DNA of 64,000 nt from Cladocopium goreaui (Eukaryota > Sar > Dinophyceae > Suessiales > Symbiodiniaceae). A model generated the notes under the pieces. It was not told where the DNA came from, did not search any database, and worked only from the letters and a program-made list of their open reading frames with translations. Position numbers and translations under genes: made by a program. Below are positions 1-8,735 of this stretch, one piece after another (within the stretch, counting starts at the first letter, position 1; the number at the start of each line of letters is the position of its first letter). The stretch spans positions 62,001-126,000 of the forward strand of contig CAMXCT020001512.1 in NCBI GenBank assembly GCA_947184155.2, given 5' to 3'.

Positions 1-3000
1 TTGATCGTCCAGATGCCAGACGCGTCCACGAGGCGCATGATAGATGGGCCGGCCAACCGTGCATCTGTTGTGCACATGATTGTGGATTTCTGCTCGGGCA
101 CGGCCAACAACATCTTTCGCTTCGTTGAAGATGGCACTCAAGCGACCAATCTGTCGCACGTAACCCATTTTGTGCCGGTTCATCTGGCGGCACTGTTGAT
201 CCTTCTGCCAAAAACTGGCTTCAAGGCTCTTGAGCTGTTGCTGCAGGCGTCGGACTTCTCGATCTGCAATGATCGGTCCACCAGGAACAGTCAGTTGCTG
301 GACCTGTCGGGTCAGCTCCTCGATCTGGTCCTGCAAAGCACAGTTCTCCACTATCTTCTCGTCCAAGCGGGCAGACAGGCGATCACTTCGGATGTGCCTC
401 TGTCTCAATATGTGATTTCTTCCAATCCACCATCCATGTACCCAACCGGTGAGGTAGGTACCCACCACAAAGACCACCAAGGTCAGCACCACAACGGCAT
501 CCCAGAAGTAGTCCCAGTAGGAAGTCTTCGGCTCCTGGATGACGTCGATGTAGGGACAGGTGTCAGGTGTGATTGGATCGCTCAGAGGAGCAGCGGCAGC
601 ACCAAGTGGTTGCAGAAGTCCAAGCATGAGAATGCAAAGGGCAAAGCGCAGCAATGCTCGAAGAGAAAGGATCATCCATACGCCCTCAAACTTTGTTTCC
701 GGGTCGTAGGAAATGTCCATGATCGGGGTGTGCACAATCGGCAGGGTGTCGTTGAAGTTCAGGTCAATGGCTTGGCCAGGACGTGGCTCGTCAGGAGCTG
801 CAACAGCCTTGCCAGACATCTCATCCCAGTCGTTCATCTCATAGTTGATCTCCTCGCCAAAACAGGCAAAGGTTTCTACAGGGACGTCCTCAGTGGTCTC
901 AGGTTCTTCCACCACTGTGGCAAGAGGCTGCGAGAACTCATCCCTGCTGGCGTTGCGGTCAGAGAGCTTCTTGCGCTTGGCCGCGATGTAGTCAGGATCC
1001 CAAGACAGCTTGATCCTTCCGTAGCGAAGGCGGTCTGCCAGCAATTGGCGAGTGCCCTCTTTGGTCAGGGAATCTGCATACTGTCTCTCACTGGAGATCC
1101 ACTTCAAGCGGCCACCAAGCGATTCCAGCCCTTCTCGCAAGACCTTGATCTCCAATCCAGTGCGCTTGTCTGTCAAGCCACTGCTGAGGCTCTCTCTGTA
1201 GTAGCTGTCGTAGAGGGCTTTGGCGTCTGTGACAAGCGTAGGCTCCAAAGGGCTCGGCTTGTGCAAGATGTTGGCAAGTGGCTCGTTCGGCTCCAAAAGG
1301 TGTTGGTAGAAGCGGCAAACAAAGTCCATGTTGTCGCAGGCCTGACTTGCTGATTGGGCTTCGGCTCCAAGACTCGAGCGGGCAACTCGTGGCAACTTCG
1401 ATGAGCGCCAGTCAATGATATGGTAGGCTCCTTCGGTGCCATCAAAGACGTCTTTGGAGACCAGCATGGTCAGGTAGCCACCTTGTGAGGATCCGTCACG
1501 TCGAATGTCAAATGCTGCATCGACCATTGTAACAAGTCGTAGATCTTGCACATCACAGATGCGTTCGTAGCAAAGTGCTACGTCAGCGTTGAGCTTGGCA
1601 AACTTGAGCAAGCGATTGGCATCGTGGATTGATTTGACCAGTCCGGCAGAGACTTGTCCAGCCAAAAGAGATGTAGAGCACTGCAGGTGCGGTTGTGATT
1701 GCACAGCGGGCCATTGTAAGGACCCAAGCAAGCCTCGCATCTGGGTGACCTCAGACGGTGTCATGTAGTCCTCAGGACCTCGATCACGTTGAAGTGAGAT
1801 GGGCTTCACCTTGCGCAGATACTCTGCGTGATCCACCTTCCATCCACCAGTCGGGGTCTTTTGAAGGCTTGCGCCACAGTACTCCAGCTTGTCCTGGTCC
1901 TTCCATTCGCGGAAGTTGAAGATCTGCCGAAGCTGCTTAACAACGTGTTGGTAAACCAAAGATTCTTCAAGTCCACCTCCAAGCATATCATCCACGTGGA
2001 TACAAACCATGCCAACGATCCGTTCGGATCCCAAACACTTGCTAGGGTCAGAGGCTTGAATGTCGGGGAAGTCAGCCTCGCAGATGAGGAAGCAGCAAGG
2101 ATCCAGCATGTGTGGGCGCAGCCCAATTGATGTCAATCTCCTTGAAGCTTCGAGAAACCATCTTCTCGGTGCGTCGATCTGTCCATAGCAAGGTTTGCGC
2201 AGCAGCATTCGGGTCGTCTCATCAGCACCCAAGATGTTGAGAACCTCTCGGGGTAGCTTGACCCAGAGTTGTCGTTCTTGAGGAAGTCCTTGTAAGAATG
2301 CTGTTGCAACGTCGGCTGTCCATCCACACCACTGCAGGATTGAAGACAAAGACAGAAACATAGAGCGGCTCAGGCGGCTTGTGGTGGGAGCTGAAGTTTC
2401 CACCTTTCCTTCAAGCGCGTCCTGGTCGTTGTAGCCGCGGACCACCAATCGAGCCTTAGCTCGCGGACTTCCGTCCGGGTTCTTGCTCCACTTGAGCAGC
2501 ATGCGTGAGGTCAAGGTGCGTTGCGGGTCAGCATCCCGAACGCTGGAAAACTCCCAGACTCCGTTCTCGAAGAAACTGCGAAGCTCCTTGATCTTGGCCT
2601 GCATGAACTGCTCGCGCTCGTGCATGGTGAGTCCACGCTCGTTGAGCTCAGAGGAGGCTTTCTTCTTGATGGCCGCATGTTTCTCTTGTCGTGCAACCCT
2701 CCTTGCAGGAGTGGCAGCATACATGGCAAGCTCCTTTCTCACAGCCCCAGTCAGTTGGTATACAGTGAGTCCAGTCCAGGTGGTCTTGTTGGGCGCAACC
2801 ACAGTGTCAAAGCGGTCAGTGGAGACCTGGATGGTGCCATTGGGTGCACGCATCATTGTGACACGAACTGGGTCCAACTGCTTCAAGTCAAAGGGACAGT
2901 CCTTCTCTTTGGTGATGTCGTGACGGCGATGTCTGGGTTGCAAGTGATGTCGAATCAGGCAACCAGCTTTGACCTCCCAGTAGTCGTGGAAGTTGTGGGC

Positions 3001-6000
3001 ATCGAGCTGGAAGTAGCCATGCTCATCGATGCTCCATCCTTTGGGAAGATCACCACCACCAATGTCATCAACTGCAAAAGCTTGACCAAAGAGCTCTGAA
3101 GCAGGCTGTGAGTCTGCAGGAGGTGCTTGTTGTGGATAAGGTTCATGGCGTCCTGCACCACGTCGCATGGGACCAAAAGGAGTGAACTGCATCGTCTCAT
3201 GTTGATCCATCCTCAGCCGTCTTGTTCTGAAGTCTTCTTGGGCAGGCTCGTAGAGCGCAGAGGATGTGGATGTCAGTCCAAAAGGGTCAGGTGCAGGCGC
3301 AGATGCATCATCAGGTGTTAGAGGTAGTGTTGGAAGCGTAGCAGGTTCTTGGCCTGGCTCATCTTCATCGACGTTGATCGGCACAACATTGTCGCCTTGT
3401 GGAACTTGATCTGGAGGTGGTAGAGCTGGGACAGCTGGTGCTGGAAGAACAGCAGGTTGTGCTTGTCCAGGAAACTCAGGATGTTCAGCAGGTGTGTCGG
3501 CTGGAGAGGTCGGAGCCATGCTGAGATCATCTTCATCTTCCAGTCCCAGTTCTCGAATGGCCTCATCCAGAGAAAGTTCAGGCCTCTGGGCCGTGGTGTC
3601 ATAGGAGGTGCGCTGGCGCGTTGTTGGTGGCTGCAAGTCATCAGCATCATCGTCGCCAGCTTCTGAACCTGAGGCGATGTCGTCCTCGTTGAAGTCCTCA
3701 AGACGTCGTCGTCTGTTGATCTTGTTGAGGTCCAGAAACCTTGTGACACCTCTGGATCGCAGTGAGGCGACTTCACGTCGTGCTTCTTGAGCATCGGCCA
3801 GTTGGGTGTCGGCTGCAGTGAAGTCAGCACGCACATGGTGCGGTGAGCACCGGATCAGCTGCGTCTTGTAAGCCAGCCAGTAGAGCTCGGGCTTCTCGTC
3901 CTTGGAGTACTCAACCATGACGACCCTGGCAGGGCCATGCCATCTGATCTTGACCAAGCGGTCTTGTCGTTGATCCCTCCAAAAGAAGCACTTCTGCCCA
4001 ATCTGCAAAGGAAGATCTGTGCCTTGGTACTGTCGCAAAAGGGCACGTCTCAGCTTGGCATCAAGATCTGCAGAGATCAGGGCTCTCTTTGCTGCAGCTC
4101 GCTGTTGAAGAAGTTGTTCAAATTGGTCATGGCCTCCCAAATGGGCTGGGGCCAGCTCTTCCTGCATGAATCCACCAGGAAGTCGAGGGACCTTGCCAAG
4201 GAGCCATTGAGATGGGCTGTAACCGGCCACGCTCACTGTGTCGTTGAGCTGTGGGACCACATAGGTCAGGGCCTGTCTGATGCCCTTTGTACCGGTCACT
4301 TTCATGTCATCCATGTAGATCTCGATGGCGCGCCTCAAGGTGACATGTCGGCGCTCGACCAAGGCAAGTCGATGGGACTCAGCTGGAGCCACAATGTGCT
4401 CGATGGCATGCTGAGTTGTCCAAGCGTTCATCTCTTCGCCAACCCAGCCGCGTCCTTCGTCAGAACAGAGGCATTGTGGAAGACCAAAGTGTCTGATCCA
4501 GGCACGCTCAAGCCCATGTATGAGATGATCTCCACGTTCACCATGAAGTACCGTGGCAACAGTGTACTTGGTGGCTTGGTCAATGACACTGAGCACTGGG
4601 AACTTCTTCTCACTGGCATTGCACTTGATCCACAGCACATCGGCTTGCAGGCGTTCACCAACTTCTCGAGCTTGATGTCGAAGAGCCGATGGTGCAACCT
4701 GATTTGGGCGCTTGTAGCGCAAGCAAGCTGTGCATTGAAAGTGGCGAGCTGCCTCAATGACTTGGTCGCTAGCTCCACGGCTTTGCAAGAGTTCGACAAG
4801 TGCTTCAGGCTTGGGGTGACCCAAGTTGCGATGCAATCGCTGCACAGTGCGAACTGCTTCGGTCTTCAATGCCGTCTGAAGCTTGACCAGGCATCCAGTG
4901 ACCTCCTTCTGCTCAGAGACGGCGAAGCCATAGTCCCAAAGCTGAGCAGGGTCAGGAGCACAGAGAGCAGCTGCAATCGTCGCTGCAAGGCCAGGTTGAT
5001 AGTCCTCCAAGTATGAGGTGCGTCGGCCAAGTCCAGGTGCCGAGCCCTCAAGGGGACAGTGAACATGTTGTCCATCACATAGTTTGGCCAGTGCGGCCTG
5101 CATTGAAGTCTTGCTGGAGAGAATGCCAGTGGGCTTCTTAACCAACTTCCACCATCCATCTTTGTCAAGGCAGGCGCAGCCGAACATGCACTGGTGCAAG
5201 ATGATCCAGTGTCCAGGAAGATCCTTCAGGGCTGTCGTGCGCCAGCTGAGAGCTCGCTCTGGTTGTTCGATGTGTGCATGTCGGGCGTTGTTGATCTGCT
5301 CCATGTAGATCTGGGCAACAAACATCAGGTGGCAGTCGTGGTGATGAGATCTCTTCAGGTAGAGGTCATGCTGTTGGGCTTCTGTCTTGGCATTCAGGTT
5401 CTGCATCTGGCTCCAAGGGCCGCAGGTTGGGGCCAAGTAGACCTCATCAGGCATCTCCGTTCGGAGTCGTTCCATGAAGGCTGTCTGGTGCTCTTCAAGG
5501 TCGAAGTCCCAACCAGTTTCATAACTGAAGATCTCAACGTCCATGCCCATAGATTCTGCAATTGCAGACACCCTCGCACCACCGCAGTAGACTTCCCAGA
5601 GCAATCGCTTTCGGGATGGTTGATGGAGCTCTTCCGTGACATAGGCATGAAGCTTGTTCTCCAACGTGTTGAGAGTGACATCGCAAGTCTGCAGCACGTG
5701 ACGCTTGAGCGCACAAAGTCCATCCTGTGCTGCGGCTTGCACATTGGAGATGTCATCAAAGAGCTTGGTCTCCTTGTTGAAAGTGCCAAAGTCCAAGAAA
5801 TCGCCACTGGTGCCGCCATCAGCCGGGACCATAAGTTCGAAGGAGGGAGGAAACTGCCACATGTCGTTGTCGTACTCGTTGAGGAGAGAGACCAAGTACT
5901 CACCGTGAACACCCACAACTGCATCTTGCCATGGGGTGTCATCCAACTTGATCATCCGACTGCGGCAATCCAAAACCAGTCCCAAGGCTTCCATGATGGG

Positions 6001-7554
6001 GCGCCCAAGCAACATAGGCGTCTCGCCAGGCAACAGGTACATCTGAACATAGCCATGCTTGCCGCCAAGGTGAAGAGGAAGGCGGACAGTCCAGGTGCAG
6101 TTCAAACTGGCATCACCTCCGAAAAAGAAGGTTCGTTGGCATCGCATGAACTTGATCTCGGTGATGTCGTAGTTGGTCTCCTTAAGCTTGAGCATGTAGC
6201 GCAAGAAAGGGCCATAGCCAGAAAGAAATGCGCTGGCTCCTGGGTCGAGCATGGCACAGTCATGTCGTTCGTGGCCTCCAAGATCTGTAAAGATCACATG
6301 GCCGTGTTCGGAGTGGTTGACAGTGCTTTCTGTCGGGGCTGTCTTCCGCTTCGTGGCTCCGCCCTTTGGCACCGGGCAGTTGTAGGTCATGTGTCCAACC
6401 TGCCCGCAACGTAGGCATGTTGGAGGGCCACTGGAAGCTCTGGCACGCCCCTTCGGATCGGGCTCTTTCCCCTTGCCCCGGGGTGGGTATCGGATGGTGT
6501 TGGAACCACCTTTGCCCTTGCCCTTCTTTGTCTTGCCTTTGCCACGTCCCGGAGACACCGGGGACCCAGAGGAGTGCGGCGATGCTGCTCCAGGAGAGAT
6601 GTTGCCGTCGGTGAGGGCCACTATGGGAAGGTATCCACGGCTGAGCTTGATCTCGTTGAAGCGCTTCCTGGCATCCAAGTACGTGGCGTAGGCCGTGTCG
6701 AACTCTTCCGCCTGCTCAGCTGGGTCAACATCATCTAGGGTCTGAAAGTAGGCAGCATCGGTGTCAAAGTCCTCAAGGGCCTCATCCGGATCAACCGGTG
6801 AGGTGGCATGGGAATGTGTGTCATCCCATTCATAGTAACCTTCTTCCCAACCATCATCATCAGGCCAGTCATCGGGATCCGGGTCGTTGTCAGCATCTTC
6901 ATAGTAGGCGGCGTAAGCTCGCCCCTTCCCTCGGAAACCGCGATGATGTTGATGTTGTCCTCCACCAGCGACTGTCTTGTGGTCCTGTCCAAGCAGCAGG
7001 AACATGGCTTCTTGCACCTTGTTGCGTTCTAACGACGGGGCCTGGGCAGTGACCAATTGTCTCTGCTCCCTTGTCAGGCCGGCCCTTCTTAGCAAGTGCC
7101 ATCCTTGAACTTTTCCAGGAAGGGTGACGTCGTGGTCGGAGAGCTTGTTGTAGAGATGGTCGTGCTCAGTGGTGAACTCGAGCAGCGATTGGCCTGGGCG
7201 TCGATGGAGTCCAGTGAAGTACTTGTCGAAGTCAGTTGGCAACTGAACGGACTTGTCGTACTCGAAGGCCTTGTCGAGGATCTTGAGCATCTTCTCGAAA
7301 GCTCCTGCCTTCTCAATGTCCTCGATTGGGAAGTTCTCCAAGAGCCTCCAAGCTGTGCCCGTCAGCGAGCCAATGACGGAAAGCAAGCCTTCAGCTTCCT
7401 TCTTCGCCATCCTCATCTTCATCACGTAGATGGTCAATCGCTTTCTCCACTCCTTATAGTCTGAAGGAGCGCCACTGAACACTGGGATGTAGGAGTCCTT
7501 GGTGGTTGTAACATCCAAGCCAGCTGTGCTCGCAGATCCAGTTCCACCTGACAT
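1..7554 (-). CDS. Copia-type Gag-Pol polyprotein with methyltransferase-like insert and membrane tail, C-terminus off window
   Basis: A single frame of 2,518 codons with no stop; the preceding in-frame stop is at 7606-7608, so ATG 7554 is the natural start. Order by residue: Gag-like 1-300; zinc knuckle CX2CX4HX4C 380-393; aspartic protease LDPGA (Asp437); methyltransferase-like insert 650-800; integrase zinc site His908, His913, Cys941, Cys944 and catalytic Asp972, Asp1032, Glu1067 (35-position spacing); acidic/proline-rich linker ~1180-1500; reverse transcriptase with TADVATAFLQG (Asp1748) and HVDDML (Asp1855-Asp1856); RNase H Asp2012, Glu2065, Asp2110. Beyond RNase H come two hydrophobic segments (2294-2322, 2352-2376) and a heptad-like coiled coil (2397-2465), not part of standard copia Pol. 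HVDD replaces the usual YVDD and DPGA the usual D(S/T)GA. All key catalytic residues are present. The single frame implies processing by its own protease, without frameshifting. Confidence 0.92.
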   Translation of the reverse strand, partial: MSGGTGSASTAGLDVTTTKDSYIPVFSGAPSDYKEWRKRLTIYVMKMRMAKKEAEGLLSVIGSLTGTAWRLLENFPIEDIEKAGAFEKMLKILDKAFEYDKSVQLPTDFDKYFTGLHRRPGQSLLEFTTEHDHLYNKLSDHDVTLPGKVQGWHLLRRAGLTREQRQLVTAQAPSLERNKVQEAMFLLLGQDHKTVAGGGQHQHHRGFRGKGRAYAAYYEDADNDPDPDDWPDDDGWEEGYYEWDDTHSHATSPVDPDEALEDFDTDAAYFQTLDDVDPAEQAEEFDTAYATYLDARKRFNEIKLSRGYLPIVALTDGNISPGAASPHSSGSPVSPGRGKGKTKKGKGKGGSNTIRYPPRGKGKEPDPKGRARASSGPPTCLRCGQVGHMTYNCPVPKGGATKRKTAPTESTVNHSEHGHVIFTDLGGHERHDCAMLDPGASAFLSGYGPFLRYMLKLKETNYDITEIKFMRCQRTFFFGGDASLNCTWTVRLPLHLGGKHGYVQMYLLPGETPMLLGRPIMEALGLVLDCRSRMIKLDDTPWQDAVVGVHGEYLVSLLNEYDNDMWQFPPSFELMVPADGGTSGDFLDFGTFNKETKLFDDISNVQAAAQDGLCALKRHVLQTCDVTLNTLENKLHAYVTEELHQPSRKRLLWEVYCGGARVSAIAESMGMDVEIFSYETGWDFDLEEHQTAFMERLRTEMPDEVYLAPTCGPWSQMQNLNAKTEAQQHDLYLKRSHHHDCHLMFVAQIYMEQINNARHAHIEQPERALSWRTTALKDLPGHWIILHQCMFGCACLDKDGWWKLVKKPTGILSSKTSMQAALAKLCDGQHVHCPLEGSAPGLGRRTSYLEDYQPGLAATIAAALCAPDPAQLWDYGFAVSEQKEVTGCLVKLQTALKTEAVRTVQRLHRNLGHPKPEALVELLQSRGASDQVIEAARHFQCTACLRYKRPNQVAPSALRHQAREVGERLQADVLWIKCNASEKKFPVLSVIDQATKYTVATVLHGERGDHLIHGLERAWIRHFGLPQCLCSDEGRGWVGEEMNAWTTQHAIEHIVAPAESHRLALVERRHVTLRRAIEIYMDDMKVTGTKGIRQALTYVVPQLNDTVSVAGYSPSQWLLGKVPRLPGGFMQEELAPAHLGGHDQFEQLLQQRAAAKRALISADLDAKLRRALLRQYQGTDLPLQIGQKCFFWRDQRQDRLVKIRWHGPARVVMVEYSKDEKPELYWLAYKTQLIRCSPHHVRADFTAADTQLADAQEARREVASLRSRGVTRFLDLNKINRRRRLEDFNEDDIASGSEAGDDDADDLQPPTTRQRTSYDTTAQRPELSLDEAIRELGLEDEDDLSMAPTSPADTPAEHPEFPGQAQPAVLPAPAVPALPPPDQVPQGDNVVPINVDEDEPGQEPATLPTLPLTPDDASAPAPDPFGLTSTSSALYEPAQEDFRTRRLRMDQHETMQFTPFGPMRRGAGRHEPYPQQAPPADSQPASELFGQAFAVDDIGGGDLPKGWSIDEHGYFQLDAHNFHDYWEVKAGCLIRHHLQPRHRRHDITKEKDCPFDLKQLDPVRVTMMRAPNGTIQVSTDRFDTVVAPNKTTWTGLTVYQLTGAVRKELAMYAATPARRVARQEKHAAIKKKASSELNERGLTMHEREQFMQAKIKELRSFFENGVWEFSSVRDADPQRTLTSRMLLKWSKNPDGSPRAKARLVVRGYNDQDALEGKVETSAPTTSRLSRSMFLSLSSILQWCGWTADVATAFLQGLPQERQLWVKLPREVLNILGADETTRMLLRKPCYGQIDAPRRWFLEASRRLTSIGLRPHMLDPCCFLICEADFPDIQASDPSKCLGSERIVGMVCIHVDDMLGGGLEESLVYQHVVKQLRQIFNFREWKDQDKLEYCGASLQKTPTGGWKVDHAEYLRKVKPISLQRDRGPEDYMTPSEVTQMRGLLGSLQWPAVQSQPHLQCSTSLLAGQVSAGLVKSIHDANRLLKFAKLNADVALCYERICDVQDLRLVTMVDAAFDIRRDGSSQGGYLTMLVSKDVFDGTEGAYHIIDWRSSKLPRVARSSLGAEAQSASQACDNMDFVCRFYQHLLEPNEPLANILHKPSPLEPTLVTDAKALYDSYYRESLSSGLTDKRTGLEIKVLREGLESLGGRLKWISSERQYADSLTKEGTRQLLADRLRYGRIKLSWDPDYIAAKRKKLSDRNASRDEFSQPLATVVEEPETTEDVPVETFACFGEEINYEMNDWDEMSGKAVAAPDEPRPGQAIDLNFNDTLPIVHTPIMDISYDPETKFEGVWMILSLRALLRFALCILMLGLLQPLGAAAAPLSDPITPDTCPYIDVIQEPKTSYWDYFWDAVVVLTLVVFVVGTYLTGWVHGWWIGRNHILRQRHIRSDRLSARLDEKIVENCALQDQIEELTRQVQQLTVPGGPIIADREVRRLQQQLKSLEASFWQKDQQCRQMNRHKMGYVRQIGRLSAIFNEAKDVVGRARAEIHNHVHNRCTVGRPIYHAPRGRVWHLDDQ
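5150..5610 (-). other. C5-methyltransferase-like domain inside the copia polyprotein
   Basis: Residues about 650-800 of the polyprotein, between protease and integrase. Visible: LLWEVYCGGARVSAIAE (654-661 resembles the SAM-binding motif I), an acidic residue after the next strand (Glu679 in FSYETGWDF), APTCGPWSQMQNLN (Cys711 in the place of the catalytic PC of motif IV) and HIEQPERALSW (Glu763, in the place of the ENV of motif VI). The order and spacing fit a short C5 cytosine methyltransferase-like Rossmann domain. The proline before the catalytic cysteine is replaced by threonine and ENV by EQP, so catalysis is uncertain. Capture of cytosine methyltransferases by dinoflagellate retrotransposons has been reported, so this is plausible; a degenerate structural role is the alternative. 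Confidence 0.55.
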
Positions 7555-7663
7555 CGTCGAAGGCAGAGGCGATCGTAGCGATCCAAGCCAAGCAAGGGAA
7601 GTCAATCACCAGGCTGTCGAATTCGAAGTGCTGGGCCCGATCTTGATCAAAAAGTGCACCAAG

Positions 7664-7893
7664 GGCCAGCACAAGGCCAGGACAGCTCGCAGCAGTACGG
7701 CCTGCTCAGGGCCAAAGTCCAAGTACCTCCAGGCCTGCTCAGGACCTGGGAACCACGCAGTGAGGCCTGCACAGGGCCTGAAGCACAGAACGCAGTTAGG
7801 CCAGCTCAAGGCCAAGCGCAAAGGACAGAGATGGCCTGCACAGGGCCGTAGGCAGCAATGGAGTCAAAGTCCAGCAAGGGCCTGCTCAGGGCC
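7664..7893. repeat. Leader array of seven 15-bp near-palindromes
   Basis: The motif GGCCTGCTCAGGGCC and close variants (GGCCTGCACAGGGCC, GGCCAGCTCAAGGCC) begin at about 7664, 7699, 7732, 7764, 7799, 7833 and 7879, that is every 32-35 bp apart from a last step of 46. Each copy can pair with itself (GGCC...GGCC). The array lies in the untranslated leader of the copia element between primer-binding site and ATG, where packaging or dimerisation signals are found in retroelements; that role is inference. Confidence 0.8.
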
Positions 7894-7933
7894 AGCTCGT
7901 GCAAACAGCGAAGCCAGCCGGTAGCAGATGTGT

Positions 7934-7949
7934 GGCAGCTCCGCTACCA
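7934..7949 (-). other. Candidate primer-binding site
   Basis: Minus strand reads TGGTAGCGGAGCTGCC directly after the LTR end, separated from it by one T. The form TGGTA(N)C(N)GAGC is what is expected for pairing with the 3' end of an initiator-type tRNA ending in GCUACCA, as used by many copia elements. The exact tRNA cannot be confirmed from this window. Confidence 0.6.
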
Positions 7950-7950
7950 A

Positions 7951-8142
7951 TGTCAAGAATGCAGTGAAGGCCCACGAAGTCCCCACAATTCCAATGCCAA
8001 GGTCGGCAGCAGCGCTTTTGCTAGAAGCGCAGCGTTGCGTAGTCACATGTGGCGCATACGTCCCACCACTGGAACATCAAACAGCGGCGGAAGACGCCAG
8101 CATGAAAGACATGTATGCAAGGATGCGGATGCAAACTTCACA
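7951..8142 (-). repeat. Candidate 5' LTR of the copia element (about 192 bp)
   Basis: On the minus strand the segment starts TGTGAAG and ends TTGACA, giving the TGT...ACA termini typical of LTRs. The inner end abuts the candidate primer-binding site. The outer end falls exactly where the sequence changes to the genomic repeat also found at 20900-20980. The second LTR is outside the window, so the outer boundary rests on the TG...CA ends and the composition change only. Confidence 0.55.
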
Positions 8143-8147
8143 CCATG

Positions 8148-8380
8148 TATTAACCATAGATTAACCATTTATAGATGGTTTACCCAGCCATAAACTTACC
8201 ATTATGGGATGAACCATGGAATCATAAACAACCATTGAGAACCATAGATTATCCATATATCAACCATAAATTAACCATAGATTATCCATAAACCATAGAA
8301 ATAGTGAGTTACCCTCTGATGAACCACTAGATTCACCATAGATTATCCATGTATTAACCATAGATTAACCATAAGTTACC
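8148..8380. repeat. TTAACCATAGA-type interspersed repeat
   Basis: Short units such as taaccatagattaacc and gattatccat recur many times. The core from about 8150 to 8225, including ccagccataaacttaccatt and atgggatgaaccatgg, is found again at about 20908-20985. Shorter related units occur near 16085-16150 and 16890-17095. No coding potential seen. Confidence 0.75.
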
Positions 8381-8489
8381 CCCCATGGCTGCCGATCCGA
8401 AAGCCGAAAGCTCGCTCCAGGATGAAGGTGCCGATGTCCCGAGGGTTGTCCGGGGGAAACACAACGAAAAACCCATGGATTTCGTGTGG

Positions 8490-8735
8490 ATCTAAGCATC
8501 AAATATGGTGGATTTACTTGATTTTTAATGGATTTTTTACTGGATTTTTCATGGGTTTTTTGATGTATAAATTTTATGGATTTTTAATGGATTTTACATG
8601 GATTTTTAATGGATGTTGATGGATTTTTAATGGATTTTTTGATGGATTTTTAATGGATGTTGATGGATTTTAACGGATTTTTTGATGGATGTTTAATGGA
8701 TGTTGATGGTTTTTAATGGATTTTAATGGATCAAT
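8490..8735. repeat. Degenerate ATGGATTTTTA tandem array
   Basis: The units atggatttttaatggatt and tgatggatttt repeat with small changes across about 240 bases. The open frame that crosses it is a by-product of the repeat, rich in Phe, Met, Gly and Trp, and is not treated as a gene. Confidence 0.8.

Larger units (their letters stand above)
1..8142 (-). mobile_element. Ty1/copia-type LTR retrotransposon, 3' part outside window
   Basis: Minus-strand retroelement read from right to left: candidate 5' LTR (7951-8142), primer-binding site (7934-7949), leader with seven palindromic repeats (7664-7893), then one open frame from 7554 to the window edge. The order protease, integrase, reverse transcriptase, RNase H is diagnostic of Ty1/copia (Pseudoviridae-type) elements rather than Ty3/gypsy. 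The 3' LTR and target-site duplication must lie left of base 1. The element is clearly richer in G+C than the AT-rich repeat DNA that begins immediately after 8142. The lack of any stop in 2,518 codons argues for a recent or still active copy. Confidence 0.9.

Noticed and set aside
1-1353. 450-codon plus-strand open frame
   Set aside because: It is codon-aligned antisense to the RNase H and tail part of the copia polyprotein; it exists because that frame avoids TCA, TTA and CTA. No domain recognised.
3937-6414. Plus-strand open frames of 359 and 406 codons
   Set aside because: Antisense shadows of the integrase, methyltransferase-like and protease regions of the copia frame.
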